Part shown: piece after piece, positions 51,109 through 62,830 of the stretch
Position numbering within the stretch: the stretch's first letter is position 1
Layout of the letters: each line of letters starts with the position of its first letter
Assembly (NCBI GenBank): GCA_963082875.1
Contig: OY720098.1
Location: 15,686,001-15,750,000 of the forward strand
Direction of reading: 5' to 3'
DNA: 64,000 nt
From: Corella eumyota
Lineage: Eukaryota > Chordata > Ascidiacea > Phlebobranchia > Corellidae
Program-made: the position numbers and the translations under genes
The notes under the pieces: model-generated
Told to the model about the DNA's origin: nothing
Databases searched by the model: none
The model's input: the letters and a program-made list of their open reading frames with translations, nothing else

Positions 51109-54100
51109 ATGCTTCGAACGACTAGGAAAACAAATATACTTGCCCTAGTTTCCGCATCTTTCACAGTGTTAATTTTATTGAACTTTATCGTATTTAAATG
51201 GATTAATTTAACTAAAAACCGAAACCATATTATAAGGGAACGAGATTCAATAAAAGATTACGAAAAACGTGAAAAATTTTTTGTCGAATGTCTACCGCTA
51301 GTGGCACCAAAGTACGGTTTTGTCGAATCATGTACGTTTCAAAATTTTTTTGGTTCGATTTGTTCGTTCAATTGTCAAAATGGATATGAGATACGTGGTT
51401 CAAAATGCAGGTATTTTCAATTTTATTTAAAAATTAATTAAACGCTTCCTAATAATTTTTTCTTTAAACTTTTTATACAGTATTCTAAATATCTATGGGA
51501 TTTCGTCAATAAAGTCGTATATAATACTTTTTTATTATATAAACAAATACATTTACGTGTCCATAATATACCACTTTTTTATATAGAACGTGTCAATCAA
51601 ATAGAAAATGGTCAGGATATCAAACATTATGTATGAAGGCAGACTCTTGTGCAAAATTACAACATAAAATGCGAACAAACTGGAAACCTCTTTCCAGTTC
51701 AGTTAAAAGAGAATGCTGCCCTCCTGGGTCAGACGGGGTGAATGAATTTAATAAAGTTTGAATATTATATATAAGGGGTGCTTTTTTGTATGGGCCCACA
51801 CAAAGATTAAAGCAATGGTTATTATTACCCGATAATTACTCCAACAATTGGGTTCGGTCTCAACAAGAGCTTATATCGTTTATAGGCCTACTTCGGAGAA
51901 GTACGACATAAAGGCAGAGCAGTGGTAATCGAACAAAAGACCTCATATTGTAGTCAAAGGGTCTTACCACCACACCAGCCCAGCGCATATACGCTAATTA
52001 TTATATCCAGTTAAATATATTGTTCCCTGCCATTTAAATTTCTAAAGTAATGAATAATGGTTTAGAAACGCTACAACCCCGAGAAATTTCGATGCTGCCA
52101 CGCGGGAAGATTACACTGGCAAACCCCGCCGATCGCCGACAGTTACTCGGCATGTGATTGTTGTTCGGAAAACAGAAACAAATGTTGGACTTGTTGTGAC
52201 GAGCCAATGTCAAATCAAGTTGCTGAAAGTGATTTTAAGTCTTTTGTTAAGTTCGAAAATAGAATGAGCGCAAACTCGACGTTTGGTAAGCCTAATATTT
52301 TAAGTAAACTGAAATTAGCCTTTATTTAACTTACAAATTCCTCCAAGCACTTAAAAATAGCAATAGTTTGAAGTCATATTTTTTCTAAAATTTGTTTTTT
52401 GTATTGCCTGAACAAGCTAAGAACACATTTATTTATTTTTTAGGTATAGTTGCTTCTATTTTTATTGATTACGAATCAGATCCTGTATCCGAAAATGATG
52501 GATTCGGTATTAATGTTAAGGTAAAATATATCACAGTTTTACAAATTAAGCTATTTTTTAACACTTCCTGAAATATCTATACACAAATGTAAAGTATTTT
52601 TTCAAAAAATGTTTGCATTTTAGGTGGTAGGCGGTTTTCCAGCTAGAGAGAATCTGCGTAAATCCAACGTTTATTTAATGTATGCGAGAAAAGTTTGGGC
52701 TAGAGAGCCTATACCAGGTCTACCACCGGTTTGTGGCGGGGTACTTGTTCACAGAAAATGGGTGCTAACCGCAAGACATTGTGTTATAGAGGTAAGAAGG
52801 TAAAAATATTAAAATTATGATTAATCATAGCACCATATTATGGGCTAGTAAAATTTTGGCACATTTTACTTAGGCTAAGTAGCGTAAGTTTCATGTAGAA
52901 ATAAAATAATAAATAACTGGCTGCAAAAGTGCAAAACTGATTGTTTCTAGCTATCGCTAAGCCAAATGACAATATCAAATAACCTAAAAATATATATATA
53001 TATATATATATATTTTTAACTTACTTTCTCGTATTGGCTTAACATTTTAAACAGCAAAAAGTAAGCACAATTTAAACACGCTTTACTTTAGAGATTATGT
53101 AAAGAGAAGAGAGTTAAACCGGATATGTTGGTTGCAATACTCGGGAAACGATATACGGATTATACTGTACGGAATGACGGTCAAGCCAGACAAGTCGACC
53201 TGGCCGTCTGTCATCCACATTATTGTAATAACAGGTGCTGTTGTTTGGTCATCAAGTTAAACGAATGATATACTAATTTAAATATAGTAAATATAACTGT
53301 TAGTACTTAAATTTGGCGACATATTACTGTGGTCCCAAATTAACAACACATTTCTTTCTGCTTGTAAAGCTGTCTTGATGTTTAACTAGCTGTTGGTATC
53401 ATATGTTCAAAAAAATAAATTTAAATGCGTTATTACTTTTAAAAACATTATAAAAAGCTGCCCTATTATAATAAAGTTGTTTCTTTCTTTAAATTAAACT
53501 TCCAATCAAAGCTTAGTAAAAGATTTTTAATTTGTAAGCCATTTTAATGCATTTAGGAGAAAACCTGACTTAAACGACATAGCTTTATTACGCTTGTCAC
53601 GTGACGCAGATCTTCGTGACGTCACAGTTGCATCGCTGCCATCCCAAGGTAGCGCGCCAGACACGTGGAGAAATTGCGTGCTAACGGGTTGGGGGATTTC
53701 CCGCGAAGTTGGCGTTTTTCCGTTGCCAAATTATAAAAGATTTATTGAGGTAATTTAAAATTAAACGATTCCATTTAAAAAAAAACTTATGTTCCAAAAT
53801 TAAAAACAATGTACCAGTTAAGTTACTACTTGTTATGTACTTCTGGCCTGCACTGACTCGGGGAATAATGAATATGTTATAAACCTATATTAAATTTTAA
53901 ATTAAATGTTAAAACTATTCGGGAAAAACAAATCCAATCCTATTCTAAACAGCTGCTTTTATATAGTAGGCTAAGTTTTATATATTAGGTTTAACACTTG
54001 CACTGTGTAAAATGTATGGTCACAGTTTACTCTAGGTGCATATGCTACGCAAGAATAAGGCGAACATTATTATTTCACAAATCATATCGCTTTTCTGTGA

Positions 54101-54586
54101 AAGTTGTGGTAGTGGGATCTGTATAAGCAATTTATAAACGCTAGGCTTCAGAGTAATAATACTTAAATGCTGTATAGTTGCTGCTCGAACCGGAAACTTA
54201 TTGGCTTTCGTTTCAATGTCATGGGTGGTATATCCCAACGACAAACACGTTTAATTTATTATTTTTAGGAATACAGAAGTGTAACACCTAGCGAGCTGCA
54301 AGAAGTCGCAGTTCCGGTGGTTTCCAACCGAAGATGTGTTGGCCGAATCCGACCATGTCACTTATGCGCGGGTTCCTTTATGCGGGACGGGTGCAGTTCG
54401 GACAGCGGCAGTCCGCTTTTTTGTCACAGCGTCGATGACGTCACTGGCGATGACGTCATGATCGTGCACGGAGTCTACAACGCAGGGACGTGCGGCATAC
54501 ACAAGAACATCCCCTCAGTATACGCGCGAACCTCGTTTTATAGAGACTGGATTGATGAGGTCATAGACGGCTACAGTTACTCGTGA
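51109..54586 (+). CDS. Membrane-anchored Sushi, Cys-rich and trypsin-like protein
   Basis: Eight exons: 51109-51410, 51587-51737, 52066-52285, 52444-52520, 52624-52791, 53092-53234, 53557-53749, 54269-54586 (stop); 523 aa. A basic N-terminus precedes one hydrophobic segment (about 10-31), a type II signal anchor. Residues 61-116 look like a Sushi/CCP module; 122-195 are Cys-rich with four adjacent Cys pairs and no family I know. A trypsin-fold domain begins at Val251 after Lys250 (K-VVGG, a zymogen-type cleavage site). His302 (TARHC), Asp361 (NDIALL) and Ser464 (SDSGSP) give an intact triad, and Asp458 at the base of S1 predicts a Lys/Arg pocket. However Gly193 and Gly197 (chymotrypsin numbering) are Ser, and the 214-216 strand reads Y-N-A instead of S-W-G. 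It may be a narrow-specificity or inactive protease. AATAAA lies at 54641-54646. Confidence 0.88.
51815..51990 (-). mobile_element. tRNA-derived SINE, degraded, in protease intron 2
   Basis: On the minus strand it shows TGGTGTGGTGGTAAGACCC, then a B-box-like GTTCGATTACCACTGC and the TCTCCGAAGTAGGCCTATAAACG body. It lacks the distal tail. Confidence 0.6.
52990..53013. repeat. (TA)n microsatellite
   Basis: Twelve or so TA units in protease intron 5. Confidence 0.9.
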
Positions 54587-55483
54587 CGTCATTGATGCTT
54601 TATGACATTTTTTCGTTTTTAATGCAATTCTTTTATTTAAAATAAAAAGCAATTTTTAAATAAAAAACGCAATATTTTTTTTAAATTTAAAAACAAGAAA
54701 AAAAAACAAAACAAAGAGCAAACGATTTTAACATTTCAGATGCATTTTTTTAGATTACAATTATTTTTTTTTAATAAAAAACGCACAAAATCTCATATTA
54801 CATACATATACAAAGTCTTTTTTTGTAAATATGATCACAGTGTCAAATATAAGGTACCACTTACTTCATTTTTAAACACATTGAAATACAAATTTCGTTT
54901 TTACCCGTCCAACTAAGAAATTAGACCCAAGAATTCATAAACTTCTTTTTAAATTTGTTAATGAAAAAGCTTTCTTAAATTTAAATTAAAACAAAAATTA
55001 TTATTAATGATGAAAGGAAAACCAGTATCTCAGATCACAAAGACAATCTTATAAGCAATAAAATGTGCAAAAAATATATAGAATGTTACTAGTTAGTTTA
55101 CAATTAAATTTATAACTAAATTAGGGTTTATACTTAAGTTAACAGTTTAATTTGTTAATAGACTTAGCTAAAATAAATCATTTAAAATTATTACTGCAGG
55201 TATCAGTACCGAAACTAATTTAATTTTATAATTTTAGTTGATTAAAAAAAAAAAAAAAATTTAAAACTTTATTTAAAAAAATAAAAGATAAACCTAGCTA
55301 TTGCAACAAAGACAAGATAAAATAAATAAAAACAGTAAAATGAAGAAAAAAATTAAAAGTATGATAATAAAACAGGAAGTCAGGTATTAACTTGATATTG
55401 CAAAATAAAAACTGAAATCTTTAAAAAACTTATTGTTCAAAAAATAAAACTAACTTTTCGGAACATTTTTTTTACGTTTTCAA
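54587..55483. other. Convergent 3' region between protease and GT47 genes
   Basis: Very AT-rich. Candidate poly(A) signals face each other: AATAAA on plus at 54641-54646 and on minus at 55273-55268. That leaves about 0.6 kb between the two predicted transcript ends. No exon is seen. Confidence 0.6.
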
Positions 55484-58400
55484 TTATAAAACCGGGTAAT
55501 TTTTGTATTTTATTATGTTTCGACGCTGCCATAATTGAAGCAAGGTAGTTTGAAACGCACCGTAAGGGTCAGAGGGTTGGGACCACGAAAAACGTTGGTA
55601 AACCTTATGCAGTTCAAGCTGCATTTCTAGCAATTTGTGCGCATCAATTCCCAACAAAATCTTTTTTACATCAGAAATCTAAATTACCATCAAACATTTT
55701 TTTTTTAATTTTTAGTTTGAAAATTTTTTAAATTAATTTTTTAAGATGTTATGCAAAATTACTTCACTTTTTTAGTGAATGTGCTTTTTATTAGCTGAAT
55801 TGTCAAAGAATATTGTTTTTATAAATATAGTATTTACATTTCTTGAGAAACCTAAATATTGAACTTTTGGTAGGTTCACTAACAATATGTTTTAATAAAA
55901 AACTAAAAAAATTGTATAGTCTTAAAAAAATTTGCACACAAACAAAAATTGCCCATAACAGTGCTTTGTACGTTTTTCTTGATTAACTCTACATGAATAA
56001 CAATGCTAGGCTATGTGTAAAAAGAAGCCGCACAGTAGGAAGGTTATTCAAGTAGGTGCTAAGAGCTCTCCCTAACTAACTACATAATGTTTTGAGTAGG
56101 CTTACACTCTTCACATGAAATCTGGAACACTTTTTTTATTTGTTCAAGTAATTTGAATTGGGTTGTTCTGTTTTTTGCAAATAGGTTTATAAATTTAAAA
56201 TTACCATTTAAGGATTTTAGGTATTAATATTCCTGCCCTTTTAACTTTTTTAATGCTATATCAAATTTAATAACAGTTTTATTTTTAAGAAACAATTTAT
56301 CCATTCAAAGTACTTGAAAATACTAGTAGGCTTTCATTTGCGATTTTATATTAAATACTAGTTGTTATTTCTTTTTAGGAATCCTTTTTGGTAAAAGTTT
56401 TTACATAAATAAAAGGTATACTCTTAATCAGAAACTTATTTTTTACCTGTTTTTCTGGTATAATAACAGAGAAGTTCTCCCATTTAACAGCACCTTGGAA
56501 GGGAAGGTGAAAGTGATCACTTAATATTACTGGAACACAACCCATGAATATTGACTCAATTAATCGAGGACTCCAATTCTAGAAAAATAAAGTTCAAACT
56601 AGTTACAATTTGATGATTAATTCTTGTAGTTTCATACAAAGGTATGTCTTTAATAGTGTACGTCAATACTACCGAAAACTACTTAACCAAAAAAATATTT
56701 TTCCGATAATTTTAAAAAGTTGTTTTACAGACATTTAAGTTAAATTTTTTGCGCTTTAAAATTAAAGGGTTTTTTAAGAATTGGGTTAGGGTAGACGGGG
56801 TTAATAGAAAATGTCTTATTGTTGGTAAAATGGGGTTTTCGGGCAAAGAGTTATCGGATAAATGTCTTTCTGGTATAGAATTTTAATATAAAAAACTATA
56901 TAAAAAACTATAAACCCTTTTCATAAGAAGATAATTTTAATCTATTTTCAAACTCATAATGTTTCATGACCAAAACTTTATAAATTACCTTGGCCCCTCT
57001 TAAAATTAGGCAATATTTTGATTTCTTCATATATTCAATATAAGCATTCGGTGTAACTTGATGGTCAAGCATTTTTATGTCAGAGTCATGTGACCATAGT
57101 CTCCAAGCAGTCGGTCGAATTCTTCCACTAAAACAATAACGTTTTTAAATTTAAAAAAAATCTAAAAATATTGGTAAATTCAACAACTTTTTTTATAAAT
57201 TATTTAATATTGAGACTGTACAAAAATTACAATTTTTTTTTACTCACACTGTAACATCCCCAGCAAAGAATGCAAGTATATTTCTTGAATTTGGCCTAAT
57301 ATCAGAACCACCTTTACCTATTTGCATTAAGTTGTTGAGACCAGGGGACAATGTAGGAGGTATACTTATATCCTAATAAAAATAATAAAGTCAATAAAAT
57401 TCTAGTCGATTGCTCCCCTTATGGGCTGCATTTGATTGTCATAAAATGGTTGTAACATATATTTTTCCTTGGTAATTTACCCAAAGGCTTGAAATTAAAC
57501 ATACAGATATATATTGTCCACTAAGCTCCTTTATATATAGATAAGGCAATAAAATTAAAGTTGTTAAAAAAAAATTAAAATTTAAAAAAGGCCCACAATT
57601 GAGTAAAAAAATTAATAAAATTCAGAAAGTATAATTTAGTTACAAGAATATATCAAATAATATAAAAAAATTTACCTTTAGTTTTTTAAAGCTAATCTTT
57701 ATAAATATAAAAGTTCAAGTTTTAAGCTAACAACACACTAACCAACCTTATGGGGAATAAAGTAATGATCATCATAGTCTGCTGTGTTAACAAGAGCAAT
57801 GGAGTTCTTTAACAAATTCTCACCAATCTCAGCTCCAATATCATGTGCACATATGTAAAAGTGATCAGCACCCCCTGACCAATTCCAATATGGATAACTA
57901 AAATTCAATCCATTTTTAGTATTACATTTTTTACATTTTTTATCCTTATTGTGGGAAGAATGACTTAATGCCTATAGCCATAACATAGCATAACATTTGT
58001 TACCCTGACTCAATATAAAGCTGGGTTTGGCAGTTTGAGATACTATGGATAATAGTTGCCTGTTAACATTTCAATTGGTTTTGTCTCAGCAAGAGCACTG
58101 TTTATAGCACTTTACTTAAGAGTACTACAGCATGGTAGCAGTTGGGTTTTAACCCTAAACCTCAAGTAGTGAAGCACCACGTTATTAATACAAATAACTT
58201 AACACAAAACATTGAGCAAAGACATTAAATTATTTACCAAAAGTTCTGAGTTAAATGACTGAAAAAAATGACAGAGTTTTTTAACAACATATATTAATTA
58301 CCACAAGCCTATTAATAAAACATTTTTCAATTTGTTAATCAGTAACTATAAAATTAAAAAAAACTTTATATGACCATACAAACTTCTAATCAAGTATTTG

Positions 58401-61400
58401 TGTTAAAAAGCTAATAAATCAAGCTTGCCCAAATATTTTAACATTATGTCAACACTATTTAAATTTATAGTTTCGAGAAGATATTAGGTATGTACTCTTT
58501 TAAATCATAAAATTTAGTATAGAACCTGTTTGGTATGAAATTTTTTTTAATTTAAATATAAATTACTATATCAAAATATAAATTTTAAATTTTGAAAAAT
58601 AAATTTGGATATAGTCAGAGACCAAAATATAAATTTCTGTTAAATTTAATTTTAAACGCAATAATTTTTTTTTAGATGATATATTTTCACAAAAGTTTTA
58701 TGACAAATTTGTACCATTATCATTAATTTTTAAAGCCAATATTTTATTTGAAAATGCATAGCCTACAAACTGAAACTTAAACATCAAACCACCATACATA
58801 CATTTTTGTTTAATCTGTCGCCAAATAACAAACATTTACTTGTTCTGAATGTCATGTAACAATTTTGCGGTTATCTTTTTTGCTTCGGCGACACTGTCTT
58901 GTTCAATACCCTCGTTGCCAAAAATATAGGACGAACATCGGATTGGAATAAAAAAGAAAGTCGCCTCGTTTGGATTCTAGTAAAAAACACAATGGTTTGG
59001 ATCGTATTAACATTTTTAAAGGTTAAAAAACAGACCACATATTGTTGGTATTTTTAGTTTGCAAAACGAAAGTGTAAGTCAACCAACATGTGGCATGTAA
59101 TAAAATGTCAAAAAATAATCAATAGGATATTGAAATTTTCAAATTAAAACCGTGATATTAAAATTTATTACTCAAATAAAATATAATATATATAACATAT
59201 TAAATCATGTTGTAATAAGTATTACATCAGATATGAGGTAATTTGCCAATTAGCAGACATTTAGAAATAGCCTTGACAATTAAACCTAATAAATTGACAT
59301 TAACATAAATACCATCAGATTATAGTTAATTAGAATGTTTATGTTAAAAGCTCTTTATCTATAGATTGTATCATTACATTTACAGTAATTGGGTATTTAG
59401 TTTGACAGTGATGTTGTATAATACCCAAGGGCAAATAAAGTAGTTGCAACAATTATTGCCTTCCTACCAAATAGGCATCAATATTGTTTATCAATTACAA
59501 CATATCCTGATTAATATTTAATTAAAACCAGAATTGTATAACAACACATAATTAATTATAAATTACCCTAAAATAAATAAAAGATTTACATAATAGTGTA
59601 TGCAATGCTTATTGGTAAGTTTATATAGCAAGAATGGGAAAGTTTTAATAAGTTTAAATCAAATAAACTTTAATTTTTATTTTGTTATTCAAAGAAACTT
59701 TTATTTACTTTTACATTTAAAGTCACTTAACCGTAGAACAAATTTCAAACTACTCATTCAATAAATAAAGCACTATAATGTTTAAGATTTTAAATAAAAT
59801 CATTATGTTACTTTAAAAATTATATTACAAAACTTACATCAACAAAAACTCCTAAAAAATAATTGTAAAATAGTATATAAAATAAAAAATATAATTTCCA
59901 TTTTTCTTATTTTTTAAATTTTCTGTTGTGATATTGTAAAACATCTTATAAAGCAATTTAATTTTGAAGGAAATTATCTCTTCAAGTTACATCAACAAAT
60001 GACTGATGTAGGATAGGATGTGTCAAATTAAGATAGATTAAATGATCATCTAACATTAGATAAATTACTTAAACGTAATGTAACAACATACATCAATTAC
60101 TGACATCAAAGGCTGTATAAGTGTATAAAAAAATTTATATTTACAAAAATAAAATTTTTAAAACTTACATGGGTTAGAAATTGTGATTTTCTTAGATTGT
60201 CCACAAACGTTCTTTCAACAGTGTAACCACCATATCTATGAGGTCTGTGTTCCATTCCTATTGTAGTCTCATATATATATACCTGAATTTCAAATTAGTT
60301 TTAATAATTTAACCACCACTGCAAAGCTGTTTCTAATAAATTATGCGTAGCATACTGTATGATCAATAATTCAAACGGTTAGTATTTAAATGCATTGCAA
60401 GTATATACGAAAAAAATAGTTTTTAGGTTTTGATAACTATTATACCTTCATATTTGATCTCATTGTGTTATAATCATTTGAATCAACTGTAGATGAATAA
60501 ATCTAGAAAAAAAACATTTTTTTTATTTATTTTTTTCCAACCTATAACAAGTGTGTATATATAAATAAAAAAATTTAAATTCAATTTACTTATAACTTTG
60601 TTTAAAAAATGCGTTTACCAATAGAACTAAAATTTTGCATACACAACATACATAAACAATATTCTTTTTTATTATATTGACTCAGTGAATGAAAAGTATA
60701 TACATTGTCTAAAACTAAAATTTATTATTTACCTCTTCAGAGTCTTGGTTTGAAGGTTTATATTTGATGTATAAATCAGATTGATCAGAAGGAGAAGAAG
60801 AAGTGGAAGTTTTCAACCAACCATTGCTGTTAAAACCTACAAATATTTAAAGTTAAAAGTTTTAAAATGTTTATAAAAAAAACCCGTTTTTTAAATAAAG
60901 TTAAATCCTAAAGCTGTGTTTTGATTTACAATTTTTTTAAAATAATTGTTGTCATATACCGTTTCGTTTGCTTTACAAAAACAATAAATTAGTGTTTTAA
61001 AATTACACAAACATAAAAAAATTTGATCCATATTTTTATATATACAATACTACAAATCTAAATTAAATATGAATAACTATAGTAACTAAGGCAATAATTT
61101 TTCACATTTTTTAGGTAAATAAAGAAAAAAAATGTAACGCCATATCTTACCAACACATTCTTTAAACAAATCACAGACTTTCTTTACAGCAGAAATATCT
61201 TGAGCTTGTATATGCATTAAATCCTAATTAAACAAAATATTTACTAAATTAATTCTCTTGTGAATAAAAATTTCATTTAGTAAGTAATAACCTATAGTTA
61301 TTTTTTCTTACTTTACTTTTTTTATTTTTATTAAATTTTAATTTTTTTAATAAGTTTTTTTGCTAATCATTTTTTTTTTGAAAAATTATAAGAAGTTTTA

Positions 61401-61987
61401 ACTCACTCCTCCAACTACATCTCTTGCTTTATAAAAACTGTAATCATATTCCAATACAAACTTCTTGTTCCCACAACTATTTTGTAATGAACAACCACTT
61501 GAAATTGACTAAAAAAAATGTTTAATTTTTAATATATTTTTATTTTAAATTTTTTTTATTTTTTTGACTATAAAAAAATTGACAAAACTGATTTAAAGGG
61601 TAATGGTTTTAAGCATGCCCTGTTAAAAAAAAATTTGACCAATTTTTTAATAAGTGTATCATCACATTAATAATCGAGTAAATACTAAATTCATATTAAA
61701 ATAAACTACAATTTTTTGACAAAAAAAAAATTAAAATATTTTAATTACAAAGAATTAAAATTTTAACTTATTTCTTTAATTAATAATTACATCATGTTAT
61801 TTTTACGCTATAATTACAAACTTAAAGATGGTAGAATAACTAAATTTTATAACAAATAAAATAAATGTCAGCTTACCCTCCAAATAATAATACTCAAAAC
61901 AAAAATGCTGAAAAAAAGTAGAAGTACAATCGAATACGGCGATTTCCGCGAATATTCATTGAAATGAATTTTATGTTCTTTTCTCAT
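55484..61987 (-). CDS. Exostosin-family (GT47) glycosyltransferase, plant-like type
   Basis: Twelve phase-consistent exons: 61987-61877, 61508-61407, 61223-61151, 60836-60733, 60502-60446, 60282-60169, 58976-58840, 57897-57747, 57372-57248, 57127-56989, 56578-56447, 55678-55484 (stop); 479 aa. A short cytosolic tail (MRKEHKIHFNEYSRK) and a hydrophobic segment (about 18-36) make a type II Golgi-style protein. Domain landmarks: YGGYTVERTFVDNL, ATFFFIPIRCSSY, YPYWNWSGGADHFY (about 234-247), RNILAFFAGDV, RPTAWRLW, KSKYCLILRGAK then NWSPRLIESIF, and CVPVILSDHFHLPF (about 385-398). The W-N-x-S-x-G-A-D-H-F, F-F-A-G and S-P-R-L-x-E-x-I signatures agree better with plant GT47 proteins than with animal EXT1/EXT2, and there is no C-terminal GT64 domain. 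Substrate is unknown; transfer of a sugar to a cell-surface or matrix glycan is inferred. Confidence 0.88.
57965..58200 (-). mobile_element. tRNA-derived SINE, degraded, in GT47 intron 7
   Basis: Minus-strand copy: B-box-like GGGTTAAAACCCAACTGC, body ATGCTGTAGTACTCTTAAG and a tail near TATTGAGTCAGGGTAACAAATG. It sits in the intron between exons 7 and 8, sense to the gene. Confidence 0.55.
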
Positions 61988-62830
61988 ATTAAAGCCTTTG
62001 TAAACCTCTCTGCTTACATAGGGAAATTTTTCGCTCAAATGTAGAACAGCTTACTTTCAAAACAAATCCTTGTGACTAATGGAACGAGGAAATACGAGTG
62101 GAGTAGCAGATGCTTTCCAACTTTCCCTTTTTTGTGAAAGTTTATTCTCGCCTCGTTGTTTTTCTTTTACCACGCTCTGAGTCATGCGTGAGTGAATTTT
62201 AATCAAAACAATCCATTTTCAAGTTTATCCTCAACAAAATTAGATTCGATAAAAAAAGTCCTAAAAGTGTACTTTTATACCTATTTATCTAAAAATAATC
62301 TTAAAATAACAAAAAATACATCCAAGACATACATAAACCTCAATTTTTAAGTCCGATTCATTTTAGCTTTTCTATTTTTGTATTAATCTGTTATTTTGCT
62401 TACGTTAATTATTTCAGAAGGTTTTTACAACTTATTGATACATTTATTAAATTGTTAAAAGACTACATAGCTAAAACATCACTTAACAGAAAGACTTTGG
62501 TTCCTTTGTAAATGTATTACGCTTTAGCCACAACCAAAGTATATATATAAACCAAGCAAGTGTTTATAAATATACTTTGGCTACTACCTAAACTAACTTG
62601 GAATCACATACGAATAAAAAATAAACAATACGTCATTCCCACGCAAATAATAACATTTATTCACTAAAATTCTTTTTATTTCCGTTCTATCATTTTACAG
62701 TCCCTATATTTTAATTCGACCATTTTCTAATTCTCTGAATTTCCGTTCTTCATTTTTCACTAACAACACCATTACGCAAACACCAAGGCAGCGAGCGTAA
62801 TAGAAAGGAAGTCCTAATAGAACGGACAGC
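61988..62830. promoter_or_regulatory. Divergent promoter region, GT47 and PLCXD-like genes
   Basis: About 840 bases separate the two start codons. A strong 3' splice site (TTCCGTTCTATCATTTTACAG) ends at 62700, 130 bases before the PLCXD-like ATG, so that gene either has an untranslated first exon or receives a trans-spliced leader. The GT47 side shows no clear TATA element. Confidence 0.4.

Noticed and set aside
54032-54244. Minus-strand open frame in protease intron 7
   Set aside because: No domain; lies wholly within an intron whose flanking exons join to give a continuous trypsin-like domain.
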